DNA of 64,000 nt from Streptantibioticus cattleyicolor NRRL 8057 = DSM 46488 (GCF_000240165.1 NC_017586.1:2542001-2606000), one strand, 5' to 3'; positions 52,369-61,243 are shown, counted from the first letter of the stretch. Translations and numbers: made by a program. The notes: a model not told the origin generated them from the letters alone.

Positions 52369-53301
52369 GTGAGACACGTCATCGCCCTCGATGTTGGCGG
52401 CACCGGCATGAAGGGCGCCCTGGTCGGTCCGGACGGCGAGCCGTTGCACGAGGAGCGGCGGCCGACGGAGCGGGGGCGCGGGCCGGGGGCCGTGGTGGAC
52501 TCGGTGCTGGAGTTCGCCGCCGCGCTGCGGGAGCGCGGGATGCGCGACCACGGGGAGCCGGCCGCCGCGGCCGGGGTCGCGGTGCCGGGGGTGGTGGACG
52601 ACGCCGCCGGGGTCGCGGTGTACTCCGCGAACATCGGCTGGCGTGACGTGCCGATGCGCGCGCTCCTCGCCGAGCGGCTCGGCGGCGTTCCCGTCGCCCT
52701 CGGCCACGACCTGCGCTGCGGCGGCCTCGCCGAGGGCCGGCTGGGCGCCGGGCGCGGCCAGGACCGTTTCCTGTTCCTGGCGCTCGGCACCGGTATCGCC
52801 GCCGCGATCGGCATCGACGGCCGGATCGAGGCCGGCGCCCACGGCTACGCGGGCGAGATCGGCCACATCGTGGTCCGTCCGGGCGGGCGTGGCTGCCCGT
52901 GCGGCCAGAACGGGTGCCTGGAGACGGAGTCCTCCGCGTCCGCGGTCGCCCGCGACTGGGCCGAGGCCAGTGGTGACCCCGAGGCCACCGCGGCGGGGTG
53001 CGCGCACGCCGTCGCGGAGGGCGATCCGCGCGCGCTGGCGGTGTGGCGCAACGCCGTGGACACGCTGGCCGCGGGTCTGGTGACCGGGCTGACCCTGCTG
53101 GACCCGCGGGTGATCGTGATCGGCGGCGGGCTGGCCGAGGCCGGGGAGACGCTCTTCGGCCCGTTGCGGACGGCGGTCGCGGAGCGGGTGACGTTCCAGA
53201 AGCTGCCCCTGATCGTTCCGGCGGCCCTCGGGGACGCTGCCGGGTGCCTGGGCGCGGGGCTCCTCGCCTGGGACCGACTCTCCATGGAGGTAACCGCCTG
53301 A
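52369..53301 (+). CDS. nagK: ROK-family sugar kinase, probably N-acetylglucosamine kinase
   Basis: A 310-residue kinase. DVGGTGMKGAL near residue 8 is the ATP-binding motif. AGEIGHIVVRPGGRGC and CPCGQNGCLE near residue 175 form the ROK zinc-binding signature, and VIVIGGGLAEAG is near residue 250. It phosphorylates GlcNAc in the cytoplasm to GlcNAc 6-phosphate. Its TGA overlaps the nagA ATG by one base, so the pair is coupled. The start is probably leaderless with a dre-like operator upstream. Confidence 0.9.
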   Translation: MRHVIALDVGGTGMKGALVGPDGEPLHEERRPTERGRGPGAVVDSVLEFAAALRERGMRDHGEPAAAAGVAVPGVVDDAAGVAVYSANIGWRDVPMRALLAERLGGVPVALGHDLRCGGLAEGRLGAGRGQDRFLFLALGTGIAAAIGIDGRIEAGAHGYAGEIGHIVVRPGGRGCPCGQNGCLETESSASAVARDWAEASGDPEATAAGCAHAVAEGDPRALAVWRNAVDTLAAGLVTGLTLLDPRVIVIGGGLAEAGETLFGPLRTAVAERVTFQKLPLIVPAALGDAAGCLGAGLLAWDRLSMEVTA

Positions 53302-54464
53302 TGTCCGCTGAGCCCAACACTTCCGGCCGCGAGGTGCTGACCGGCGCCCGCGTGGTGCTGCCCACCGGGGTCGCCGAGGTGCCGCTGGCGATCGAGGGCG
53401 GCCGGATCGCCGGATCCGGCGCGGCGGCCGGGGTCGGCTCGGTCGACCTTTCCGGCCACTGGATCGTGCCGGGCTTCGTCGACGTGCACGTACACGGCGG
53501 CGGCGGGGCCTCGTTCTCCTCCGGTACCGCCGAGGAGGCGCTGACCGCGATCGCCACGCACCGCGCGCACGGCACCACCACCATGGTGGCCTCCACCGTC
53601 ACCGGTGCCCTGGACGACCTGGCCCGCCAGGTGGACGTCCTGGCGGCCCTGACCGAGCAGGGCGAGCTGGCCGGGGTGCACTTCGAGGGGCCGTTCATCT
53701 CGCCGCACCGGTGCGGGGCGCACCAGCCGTCGCTGCTGCGCGACCCGGACCCGGCGGACGTACGCAAGCTGCTGGACGCGGCGCGCGGCAGCGCCCGGAT
53801 GATGACGCTGGCGCCGGAGCTGCCGGGCGGCCTCGACTCGGTGCGCCTCCTCGTCGAGCACGGGGTGATCGCGGCGGTGGGCCACACCGACGCGGCCTAC
53901 GAGGCGACGCTGGAGGCGGTGGAGGCGGGGGCCACCGTGGCCACCCACCTGTTCAACGCGATGCCGGCGCTGCACCACCGGACGCCGGGGCCGATCGCGG
54001 CGCTGCTGGAGGACGAGCGGGTCACCGTCGAGCTGATCAACGACGGTACGCATCTGCACCCGGCCATGCTGGAGCTGGCGTTCCGGGCCGCGGGGGCCGG
54101 GCGGGTGGCGTTCATCACCGACGCGATGGGCGCGGCCGGGATGAGCGACGGGCGGTATCCGCTGGGCCCGATGGAGGTCGAGGTCAAGGACGGGGTGGCG
54201 CGGCTGGTGGAGGGCGGTTCGATCGCCGGTTCCACGCTGACGCTGGACACCGCGTTCCGGCGGGCGGTGACCGTGGACCGGCTGCCGGTGGAGCAGGTGG
54301 TCGAGGCGATCTCGGTCAACCCGGCACGGCTGCTGGGGGTCTACGACCGGGTGGGTTCGCTGGAGCCGGGCAAGGACGCCGATCTGGTGGTCCTCGACGA
54401 GACGTTCGAACTGGCGGGTGTGATGCGCAAGGGCGAGTGGCTCGTTCGTCCGGCGGGCAGATAG
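53301..54464 (+). CDS. nagA: N-acetylglucosamine-6-phosphate deacetylase
   Basis: A 387-residue amidohydrolase that removes acetate from GlcNAc 6-phosphate (or GalNAc 6-phosphate). FVDVHVHGGGG near residue 60 holds metal ligands, HFEGPFISPHRCGAHQP near residue 128, VGHTDAAYEAT near residue 195, and FITDAMGAAGM near residue 275 holds the catalytic Asp. The C-terminus PGKDADLVVLDE closes the beta sandwich. It receives product from nagK and, indirectly, from murQ at 40.6 kb. A terminator follows. Confidence 0.95.
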   Translation: MSAEPNTSGREVLTGARVVLPTGVAEVPLAIEGGRIAGSGAAAGVGSVDLSGHWIVPGFVDVHVHGGGGASFSSGTAEEALTAIATHRAHGTTTMVASTVTGALDDLARQVDVLAALTEQGELAGVHFEGPFISPHRCGAHQPSLLRDPDPADVRKLLDAARGSARMMTLAPELPGGLDSVRLLVEHGVIAAVGHTDAAYEATLEAVEAGATVATHLFNAMPALHHRTPGPIAALLEDERVTVELINDGTHLHPAMLELAFRAAGAGRVAFITDAMGAAGMSDGRYPLGPMEVEVKDGVARLVEGGSIAGSTLTLDTAFRRAVTVDRLPVEQVVEAISVNPARLLGVYDRVGSLEPGKDADLVVLDETFELAGVMRKGEWLVRPAGR

Positions 54465-54510
54465 TCAGCAGAGGCGTAACCAGGTAAACGTAAATACGAC
54501 AAAGCTGTAC

Positions 54511-54540
54511 GGCGGCCGGTCCAGCCCTGGGCCGACCGCC
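54511..54540 (+). terminator. Intrinsic terminator after nagKA
   Basis: Positions 54511-54524 pair with 54527-54540 (14 bp with one mismatch and one wobble), followed by CAACTTTTGG. It ends the nagKA transcript before the PfkB kinase gene, so the two blocks are separately transcribed. Confidence 0.75.
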
Positions 54541-54591
54541 CAACTTTTGGCATGATCGCTCGCGAATCGGCTTCGGAGAGGGGTGTTCGCG

Positions 54592-55524
54592 GTGATCCTC
54601 ACGGTCACGCTCAACGCTGCCCTCGATGTGACGTACCAGGTGTCCCGGCTGGTCCCGCACACCACGCACCGGGTGGGCGAGGTCGTCGAGCGGCCCGGCG
54701 GCAAGGGGCTCAACGTCTCGTGCGTGCTGGCCGCGCTGGGCGTGCCGACCACCGTCACCGGGCTGGTCGGCGGACGTACCGGTGCCGCGTTGCGGGCCCG
54801 GCTGGCGCAGGCCGCGCCGCACGCCACCGACGCGCTGGTGCCGGTGGCCGGTACGACCCGGCGCACGGTCGCCGTGGTGGACGCCTCGACCGGGGACACC
54901 ACGATGTTCAACGAGCCGGGGCCGGCCGTCTCCACCGAGGAGTGGCTGCGTTTCTTCGACGTCTACCGCGAGCTGCTGGACGGTGCGCGGGCGGTGGCGT
55001 TGTGCGGGTCCTTGCCGCCGGGGCTGCCGGTGGGCAGTTACGCGGACCTGGTGCGGGCGGCGCGGGCGGCCGGGGTGCCGGTGCTGCTGGACACCAGCGG
55101 GGAGCCGCTGCGCCGGGGCATCGCGGCCCGGCCGGACCTGGTCAAGCCCAACGCCGAGGAGCTGGCGCAGCTGACCGGGATGGCCGATCCGACCCGGGCG
55201 GCGCACGAGGCGCGGCGGCGCGGCGGCCGGGCGGTGGTCGCCTCCAGCGGTCCGGGCGGGCTGCTGGCGGTGACCGGGCAGGGCGTCTGGCGGGCGGTGC
55301 CGCCGGAGCGGCTGGCGGGCAATCCGACCGGCGCCGGTGACTCGGCGGTGGCCGGGCTGCTGTCGGCGCTGGTGGAGGGTGCCCCCTGGCCGCAGCGGCT
55401 GGCGCGCGCGGTGGCGCTGTCGGCGGCGACGGTACGGGCGGCGACGGCCGGGTCGTTCGACCGGGCCACCTATGAGGCGCTGTTGCCGCGGGTCGTGGTG
55501 ACCGAAGAGAACAAGGCAGCCTGA
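54592..55524 (+). CDS. PfkB-family hexose-phosphate kinase (1-phosphofructokinase/tagatose-6-phosphate kinase type)
   Basis: A 310-residue ribokinase-like kinase. TLNAALDVTY opens the protein, RPGGKGLNVSCVLAALG near residue 42 is signature 1, and NPTGAGDSAVAGLLSAL near residue 245 contains the catalytic Asp and anion hole of signature 2. It would phosphorylate fructose 1-phosphate or tagatose 6-phosphate to the bisphosphate. The next gene, 29 bases on, is a class II aldolase able to split that product. GTG 54592 has GGAGAGG eight bases upstream. Confidence 0.9.
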   Translation: MILTVTLNAALDVTYQVSRLVPHTTHRVGEVVERPGGKGLNVSCVLAALGVPTTVTGLVGGRTGAALRARLAQAAPHATDALVPVAGTTRRTVAVVDASTGDTTMFNEPGPAVSTEEWLRFFDVYRELLDGARAVALCGSLPPGLPVGSYADLVRAARAAGVPVLLDTSGEPLRRGIAARPDLVKPNAEELAQLTGMADPTRAAHEARRRGGRAVVASSGPGGLLAVTGQGVWRAVPPERLAGNPTGAGDSAVAGLLSALVEGAPWPQRLARAVALSAATVRAATAGSFDRATYEALLPRVVVTEENKAA

Positions 55525-55553
55525 ACCACCGCCGTCGCTCCGAGGGGGCCGCC

Positions 55554-56405
55554 ATGCCGCTCGTCACCACCGCCGAACTCGTCCGGGAGGCCCGCGCGGC
55601 CGGGCACGGGGTCGCCGCGTTCAACGTGATCACGCTGGAGCACGCGGAGGCGGTCGCGGCGGGCGCGGAGGCGGCGGGGCGGCCGGCGGTGGTGCAGATC
55701 AGCCAGAACGCGGTGCGGTTCCACGGCGGGCGGCTCGCCCCGGTCGCGGCGGCGACGGCCGAGGTGTGTCGCGCGTCGTCGGCCCGGCTCGCCCTCCACC
55801 TCGACCACGTGGACAGCGTGGAGCTGCTGCACGCGGCCCACCGTTGCGGGTTCTCCTCGGTGATGTTCGACGCGTCGAAGCTGCCGTACGCCGACAACGT
55901 GAAGGCGACGGCGCGGGCGGTGCGCTGGGGGCACGAGCGGGAGATCTGGGTCGAGGCGGAGCTGGGCGCGGTCGGCGGCAAGGCGGGGGACGCGCACACC
56001 CCCGGGGTGCGGACCGATCCGGTGGAGGCGGCCGGGTTCACGGCGGCGACCGGGGTGGACGCGCTGGCGGTGGCGGTGGGCAGTTCGCACGCGATGACCG
56101 AGCGCACCGCGACGCTGGACGTGGAGCTGATCGCCCGGCTGCGTCAGGCGGTGCCGGTGCCGCTGGTGCTGCACGGTTCGTCGGGGGTGCCGGACGGGCA
56201 GCTGCGGCGGGCGGTGGCGGCCGGGATGGTGAAGGTCAACGTCGGTACGGCGTTGAACGTCGCGTTCACCGGGCGGGTACGGGAGCTGCTGGCGGCGGAC
56301 CAGGCGGTGGTGGACCCGCGGCGTTATCTGCGCGGGGCGCGGGAGGCGATGGCCGCGACCGTCGCCCGGTTCCTGGCGGTCGTGGGCGACGGCGCGGCGG
56401 GGTGA
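55554..56405 (+). CDS. Class II ketose-bisphosphate aldolase
   Basis: A 283-residue zinc aldolase like fructose- or tagatose-bisphosphate aldolase (FbaA/KbaY/GatY). AFNVITLEHAEAV, LHLDHVDSVE near residue 82 (catalytic Asp and zinc His), EAELGAVGGKAGD near residue 140, and VLHGSSGVPDGQLR near residue 208 are typical. It cleaves the bisphosphate to dihydroxyacetone phosphate and glyceraldehyde 3-phosphate. Placed after a PfkB kinase and nagKA it suggests an amino-sugar route through tagatose. The start has GAGG about eleven bases upstream. Confidence 0.9.
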   Translation: MPLVTTAELVREARAAGHGVAAFNVITLEHAEAVAAGAEAAGRPAVVQISQNAVRFHGGRLAPVAAATAEVCRASSARLALHLDHVDSVELLHAAHRCGFSSVMFDASKLPYADNVKATARAVRWGHEREIWVEAELGAVGGKAGDAHTPGVRTDPVEAAGFTAATGVDALAVAVGSSHAMTERTATLDVELIARLRQAVPVPLVLHGSSGVPDGQLRRAVAAGMVKVNVGTALNVAFTGRVRELLAADQAVVDPRRYLRGAREAMAATVARFLAVVGDGAAG

Positions 56406-56414
56406 CCGGCCGCG

Positions 56415-57290
56415 TCAGCCGCGGCTGAGCCAGAGCTGGTCGAGGTCGAAGGCGCACTGGTTCCCCTGCTGGCAGGAGATCACCACGGTGTTGGCGCCCT
56501 TGTTGAGCTGGACCAGGGACCAGGTGTGCGTCCACGCCTGGGCCGGGTCGGACTGCTTGGTGAAGTTGTCGAGGTTTATCGGCCGGGACTGGGCCTGGCC
56601 GTTGACGGTGAGGGTGGCGGTCGCGGGGGCGCCGGCGTTGCCGTAGCCGAGGTTGAGCTTGTACTGGCCGGCGTCGGGCGCGGTGAGCGTCCAGGTGGCG
56701 GAGGCGCCGACCTTGTTCATGGTCACGTAGGAGCCGTTGGGGCCCTTGGCGCCCTTGTCGGTGGTGGCCACGGTGGCGCCGCCGTTCAGGGTGAGGCTGG
56801 CGCCGTTCTGCTTGGGCAGGTCGGCGGGCGGGGTGGAGGCGGCGGAGGGCGACTGGGACTGGGCGGTGGTCGGCGGGGCGCTGGTGCCGCCGTTGGCGTC
56901 GGTCTTGCCGTTCTTGTCGTCGCTGCTGGTGGTGGCCATCACCACGCCGATGGCGATGGCGACCACGGCGACCACGCCGATCGCGCCGTAGAGCAGTCCG
57001 CGGCGGCCGGAGCCGCGGGGGGCGCCGCCGTGGCCCTGCGGCCGGCCCTGGGGCTGCCCCGGCGGGGGCTGGGCGCCGTACGGCTGCTGGGGCTGCTGGG
57101 CCGGGTGGCCGTAGCCGCCCTGGGGGTGCCCGGGGCGCCGTTCGCCGACCCGGCTGACCTGGTGGTACGAGGTACGCGGCACGCCGGTGGTGGGCCGGTC
57201 CGCCGGGGCGCTGCCGTTCTCCCCGCGGTACAGGTAGGCGAACGGGTCGTCGTTCTCGGGCTCTGGCGTGCCGTTGTTGCCGGCCGTCAT
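56415..57290 (-). CDS. Membrane-anchored CBM35-like carbohydrate-binding protein
   Basis: A 291-residue protein. An N-terminal Pro/Gln/Gly-rich cytoplasmic part (1-100) leads to one transmembrane helix (LLYGAIGVVAVVAIAIGVVM, near residues 103-122). A Ser/Thr/Pro linker and a C-terminal beta-sandwich of about 125 residues follow (NGGATVATTDKGAKGPNGSY and later KGANTVVISCQQGNQCAFDLD), like CBM6/35 modules. It should bind sugars at the cell surface. ATG 57290 follows GGAG; ATG 57335 would add 15 residues. It is next to cdgB. Confidence 0.8.
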   Translation of the reverse strand: MTAGNNGTPEPENDDPFAYLYRGENGSAPADRPTTGVPRTSYHQVSRVGERRPGHPQGGYGHPAQQPQQPYGAQPPPGQPQGRPQGHGGAPRGSGRRGLLYGAIGVVAVVAIAIGVVMATTSSDDKNGKTDANGGTSAPPTTAQSQSPSAASTPPADLPKQNGASLTLNGGATVATTDKGAKGPNGSYVTMNKVGASATWTLTAPDAGQYKLNLGYGNAGAPATATLTVNGQAQSRPINLDNFTKQSDPAQAWTHTWSLVQLNKGANTVVISCQQGNQCAFDLDQLWLSRG

Positions 57291-57413
57291 CCGCTGCTCA
57301 CTCCCCACTGCGTCCGGTCGGCGCGGACCGGACATGACTGGACGCGCGCGAGCCTACCCCGATCCGGTGACCCGACGCGTCGCGGCGGGTGGTACGGGGC
57401 CGGGCCGGCGGGG

Positions 57414-59051
57414 TCAGCCGGCCCGGCGGTGGGTCTTGGCGCGGGAGCGTTTCTCGACGTACATCCGCTGGTCGGCGGAGTGCAGCACCTCTTCCACGGT
57501 CATCCCGCAGCCGGCCCAGCCGATGCCGAAGCTGGCGCCGACCCGGACCGCGCGGCCGTCCACCCGGATCGGCGGGAGGATGGCGTTGCGCAGCCGTACC
57601 GCCAGGTCCTGGGCGCCGTCGCGGTCGAGGCCGTCGGCGAGCACCACGAATTCGTCGCCGCCGAGCCGGGCGACGGTGTCGCCGTCGCGGACCACGCTGG
57701 TGAGCCGCCGGGCGACCTCGATGAGCACGGCGTCGCCGGTGTGGTGGCCGAACCGGTCGTTGATCGACTTGAAGCCGTCGAGGTCGCAGAAGAGCACGGC
57801 GATCCCCTTGCCGCCGCCGGACGGGTCGGTCTCGTCGGGCTCGTAGGCGTGCACGTGGTGGTCGAGCGGGGCCAGCGGCGGGGCGGGCGGCGGGAAGGGG
57901 TAGCCGAAGTCGTCGGCGTCGGGGAAGTAGGCGGTGGCGTCGGCGGTGCGGCCGTCCGGGAGCTGCGGGGTGGCGCAGAGCCGGGCGCTGAGCCGGGCGC
58001 GCAGTTCGGCGCTGTTGGGCAGGCCGGTGAGGGAGTCGTGGCTGGCGCGGTGGGCGAGGGCGAGTTCGTGGCGCTTGCGTTCCTCGATGTCCTCGACGTG
58101 GGTGAGCAGGAAGCGCGGTCCGTCGGTGGTGTCGGCGACCACCGAGTTGCGCAGGCTGACCCACAGGTAGCTGCCGTCGCGGCGGGCGAGGCGCAGTTCG
58201 GCCCGGCCGCCCTCGGCGGAGGTGCGCAGCAGCACCCCGTGGTCCTCGGGGTGGACGAGGTCGCTGAAGGAGTAGCGGCGCATCATGGAGGCGGGGCGGC
58301 CCAGCATGCGGCACAGGGCGTCGTTGGCCCGCAGCAGCTTGCCGTGCTCCTCGCCGCCCATCTCGGCGATGGCCATGCCGCTGGGGGCGTACTCGAAGGC
58401 CTGCCGGAAGCTCTCCTCGCTGGCCCGCAGCGCCTGCTGCTCGCGTTCGAGGCGGACCAGGGCGCGCTGCATGTTGGCGCGCAGCCGGGCGTTGCTGATG
58501 GCGATGGCGGCCTGCGAGGAGTACATCTGGAGCGCCTCGCGGGCCCAGGCGCCGGGCCGGCGGCCGTTGCGCGGCTGGTCGATGGAGATCACGCCGAGCA
58601 GTTCGCCGCCGCCGGCCACCGGGGCGTACATCGGGGCGAGCAGCCGGTCGTCGGGGTGCCATTCGTCGCACGAGGTGGGTTCGGGGCCGTCGTGGCGCCA
58701 CACCGGCACGTCGTCACCGTCGAGTTCGCGCCCCTCGTCGTGCGGGATGAACCGCAGGGTGCCCCAGCGGTGGCCCATGGCCAGCCGCCGCTCCCAGGAG
58801 GCGCGGGAGCCGACCCGGCCGGCCAGCAGGGCCTCGGCGCCCGGGCTGCCGGCGACCGCGGCGACCACGAGATCGCCGTCCGGGCGCACCAGATTGACCG
58901 CGGCCAGTTCGTAGCCCAGACCGCCGACCACGCCGTCGGCGACCGCTTGCAGGGTGTCGGCCAGACTGCGCGCGGTGTTGAGATCCGCCACCACCTGGTG
59001 GAGCTGCCGTAGCGTCGCCAGACGGACGTACGGCTCCGACTCGGTGTCCAT
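57414..59051 (-). CDS. cdgB: GAF-PAS-GGDEF diguanylate cyclase (CdgB-like)
   Basis: A 545-residue cytoplasmic enzyme making cyclic di-GMP, the signal that controls Streptomyces development through BldD and RsiG. A GAF domain covers about 25-190, a PAS domain 215-335 (HPEDHGVLLRTS) and a GGDEF domain 345-545. The active site LGGDEF is intact near residue 463. An inhibitory RDGD (RxxD) I-site lies five residues before it. A Pro/Asp-rich insertion sits in the GGDEF domain (380-420). ATG 59051 follows GGGGAG by seven bases. A BldD-like box lies upstream. Confidence 0.92.
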   Translation of the reverse strand: MDTESEPYVRLATLRQLHQVVADLNTARSLADTLQAVADGVVGGLGYELAAVNLVRPDGDLVVAAVAGSPGAEALLAGRVGSRASWERRLAMGHRWGTLRFIPHDEGRELDGDDVPVWRHDGPEPTSCDEWHPDDRLLAPMYAPVAGGGELLGVISIDQPRNGRRPGAWAREALQMYSSQAAIAISNARLRANMQRALVRLEREQQALRASEESFRQAFEYAPSGMAIAEMGGEEHGKLLRANDALCRMLGRPASMMRRYSFSDLVHPEDHGVLLRTSAEGGRAELRLARRDGSYLWVSLRNSVVADTTDGPRFLLTHVEDIEERKRHELALAHRASHDSLTGLPNSAELRARLSARLCATPQLPDGRTADATAYFPDADDFGYPFPPPAPPLAPLDHHVHAYEPDETDPSGGGKGIAVLFCDLDGFKSINDRFGHHTGDAVLIEVARRLTSVVRDGDTVARLGGDEFVVLADGLDRDGAQDLAVRLRNAILPPIRVDGRAVRVGASFGIGWAGCGMTVEEVLHSADQRMYVEKRSRAKTHRRAG

Positions 59052-59379
59052 GTCGTTCTCCCCCGAGCCCTCGTCGGTTGACTCCTGAGTGTCTCTTCGA
59101 GTCCTTCGAGATTTCGTGTCGTCCGATTGCCACGGCAACTGAATCACAGGGAGCAGCCCGACCGGTACACAGGGTCAACAATTACGTCTCCTTGTGACTG
59201 ACCTCACATGGGCCACAAAGAAGTCCCCTACGCACAGTGGTTTCGTACGGAAAGCTTCTGCTCGGTCGGTTCCGCCCCGGCGCGGACGGGTGCGCCGGGG
59301 CGCCGTTCCGTGGTCCTAGGACCCGTCTCGGCCCCGGGCCCCATGCGCGCGGTGCGCCGGGGTGGCTACGGTGCCGTGC
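59052..59379. promoter_or_regulatory. Divergent region between cdgB and flavin reductase, with BldD-like box
   Basis: About 330 bases without a gene. TGTGA (59193-59197) and TCACA (59204-59208) form an inverted repeat with six bases between. This fits the BldD pattern GTGA-N-TCAC, and cdgB is a known BldD target in S. coelicolor. TACGGT (59367-59372) is the leaderless -10 of the flavin reductase gene. Confidence 0.5.
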
Positions 59380-59970
59380 ATGGCCCCCGTTGAGCAGACC
59401 GCCGTCTCCGTCCCGCATGCTGGTGTGGTGCGACCGGAACCCGAAACCAGCAGTGAGGCCGAGCGGCGGGCGAGCCCGGAGGAGTTCCGGGCGGCGCTGG
59501 CCCGGCTGGCGGCCGGGGTCAGCCTGGTCACCGCGCACGACCCGGAGGAGGGGGCGCGCGGCGAGGACGTGGGGATGACCGCCACCGCGTTCATATCGGT
59601 CTCGCTGGAGCCGCCGCTGGTGCTGGTCAGCCTGCGTGAGGACTCCCGGATGGACGAGCTGCTCTCCCGCCGGGACCACTGGGCGGTCTCGGTGCTCAGC
59701 GAGAGCCAGCGGCACATCGCCGGGCGGTTCGCGATGCGCGGCCGCATCAGCGACCGGCTGCTCTTCGAGGACGTCGCCTACCGGCGCGGCGCGGCCACCG
59801 GCGCCCCGCTGCTCGGCGGCGCGCTGGCCACCTTGGAGTGCCGCACCACGCAGCGGGTGCCGGCCGGTGACCACACGCTGGTGATCGGGCTGGTGCTGGA
59901 CGCGCGGACGCCGAGCGCGAGCGGCCGTCCGCTGACGTACTTCCGGGGGCGTTACCACCAGTTGGGGTGA
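59380..59970 (+). CDS. Flavin reductase-like protein
   Basis: A 196-residue protein of the flavin reductase-like FMN-binding split barrel family. FRAALARLAAGVSLVTAHDPEE begins the domain, GMTATAFISVSLEPPLVLVSL near residue 65 binds FMN, and the end is LTYFRGRYHQLG. Such enzymes supply reduced flavin to monooxygenases; no partner is nearby. The N-terminal 35 residues are variable. TACGGT seven bases before ATG 59380 indicates a leaderless transcript. It converges on arfB with a 13-base gap. Confidence 0.87.
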   Translation: MAPVEQTAVSVPHAGVVRPEPETSSEAERRASPEEFRAALARLAAGVSLVTAHDPEEGARGEDVGMTATAFISVSLEPPLVLVSLREDSRMDELLSRRDHWAVSVLSESQRHIAGRFAMRGRISDRLLFEDVAYRRGAATGAPLLGGALATLECRTTQRVPAGDHTLVIGLVLDARTPSASGRPLTYFRGRYHQLG

Positions 59971-59983
59971 GGCCGGGTCCGGC

Positions 59984-60412
59984 TCACTCCCAACGGCGCG
60001 GATCCCGGCCGCGTTTGGCCTCGGAGCGGGCGCGCTTGTCGCGCAGGCGGCGCTCGTTGATGCCCTTGGGTATGCGGGTGGGCCGGCGGGGCCTGGGCGG
60101 GGGCGCGGTGGCCTCGGCGAGCAGGGCGGTCAGCCGGGCGGCGGCGGCCTCCCGGTTGCGCCACTGCGAGCGGTGCTCCTGGGCGCGGACGACGAGGGTG
60201 CCGCCGACCAGCCGGCCGGCCAGCCGGTCGAGCGCGCGCTCCTTCCACACCGGCGGCAGCGAGGCCGTGCCGGCCAGGTCGAAGCGGAGCTCCACCGAGG
60301 TGTCGGTGGTGTTGACGTGCTGGCCACCGGGGCCGGACGAGCGGGAGAAACGCCACGTCAGCTCGGCCTCCGGGATGGCGACCGAGCCGCGGACGGGAAG
60401 GGGTCCGGACAT
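59984..60412 (-). CDS. arfB: Peptidyl-tRNA hydrolase ArfB (ribosome rescue)
   Basis: A 142-residue release-factor-like protein. The catalytic GGQ is within SRSSGPGGQHVNTTDT near residue 28-43. The basic C-terminal tail (RPRRPTRIPKGINERRLRDKRARSEAKR) enters the mRNA channel of stalled ribosomes. It releases the nascent chain when there is no stop codon, backing up tmRNA. ATG 60412 follows a GGGGG stretch. The gene is monocistronic. Confidence 0.94.
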   Translation of the reverse strand: MSGPLPVRGSVAIPEAELTWRFSRSSGPGGQHVNTTDTSVELRFDLAGTASLPPVWKERALDRLAGRLVGGTLVVRAQEHRSQWRNREAAAARLTALLAEATAPPPRPRRPTRIPKGINERRLRDKRARSEAKRGRDPRRWE

Positions 60413-60565
60413 ACCCCCATGATCCCGCGTGCCGGGCGGCCCGTCACACCGTTTTGCCCGGGGCCGCCCGGGGTGCGGAACCATCCGGCCGGCCGGGGGC
60501 GTTGAACGGTTACCCGGGCCGCCGAGGCGCCGGTCCGGGCACCGAGCGAACCGGAGGAACGTCCC

Positions 60566-61141
60566 ATGCCTGTAAGCCTGTCCAAGGGCGGCAACATCTC
60601 GCTGACCAAGGAGGCCCCCGGCCTGACCGCGGTCACCGTCGGCCTGGGCTGGGACGTGCGCACCACCACCGGCACCGACTTCGACCTCGACGCCAGCGCG
60701 ATCGCGGTCGACGCCACCGGGCGGGTCCACTCCGACCAGCACTTCGTCTTCTTCAACAACCGCTCCACGCCGGACCGCACCATCGTGCACAGCGGCGACA
60801 ACCTCACCGGCGCCGGCGACGGCGACGACGAGGAGATCAAGGTCGACCTGGCCGGGCTGCCGGCCGCCGTGGCCAAGGTGGTCTTCCCGGTCTCCATCTA
60901 CGACGCCGGCTCCCGCGGGCAGAACTTCGGCCAGGTCCGCAACGCCTACATACGCGTGGTCAACCAGGCCGACGGCGCCGAGATCGCCCGCTACGACCTC
61001 AGCGAGGACGCCGCCACCGAGACCGCGATGGTCTTCGGCGAGCTGTACCGCAACGGCGCCGAGTGGAAGTTCCGCGCCGTCGGCCAGGGTTACGCCTCAG
61101 GGCTCGCCGGGATCGCCCAGGACTTCGGGGTCAACGTGTGA
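60566..61141 (+). CDS. TerD-family tellurium resistance/stress protein
   Basis: A 191-residue TerD-domain protein. It begins [18 protein letters not shown] and has the calcium-binding [11 protein letters not shown] near residue 35 and [18 protein letters not shown] near residue 75. TerD proteins bind calcium and are linked to tellurite and stress resistance, and to differentiation in Streptomyces, where several paralogues exist. GGAGGAAC lies about eight bases before ATG 60566. It stands alone here, without other ter genes. Confidence 0.93.
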   Translation: MPVSLSKGGNISLTKEAPGLTAVTVGLGWDVRTTTGTDFDLDASAIAVDATGRVHSDQHFVFFNNRSTPDRTIVHSGDNLTGAGDGDDEEIKVDLAGLPAAVAKVVFPVSIYDAGSRGQNFGQVRNAYIRVVNQADGAEIARYDLSEDAATETAMVFGELYRNGAEWKFRAVGQGYASGLAGIAQDFGVNV

Positions 61142-61162
61142 CGTCCGCCGCCGGGCGCCCGG

Positions 61163-61192
61163 TTGACCTCAAGCGCGGTTGAGGTCGCAGGG
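61163..61192 (+). promoter_or_regulatory. SoxR box inside the promoter of the quinone oxidoreductase gene
   Basis: CCTCAAGCGCGGTTGAGG (61167-61184) matches the SoxR consensus CCTCAAG-N4-CTTGAGG at 13 of 14 fixed positions. It sits between a -35 TTGACC (61163-61168) and a -10-like CAGGGT (61187-61192), the long-spacer layout of MerR-family activated promoters. Confidence 0.75.
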
Positions 61193-61243
61193 TTGTCCAC
61201 GGACGGCCGGGAAGCGCCCGGCCCGCGGTGATCTGGAGTCCTT

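Noticed and set aside
57402-57424. Hairpin with the cdgB stop codon in its loop (GGGCCGGC/GCCGGCCC)
   Set aside because: Such eight-base GC symmetry is frequent in this genome. It may be the gene's terminator, but there is too little support to list it as one.
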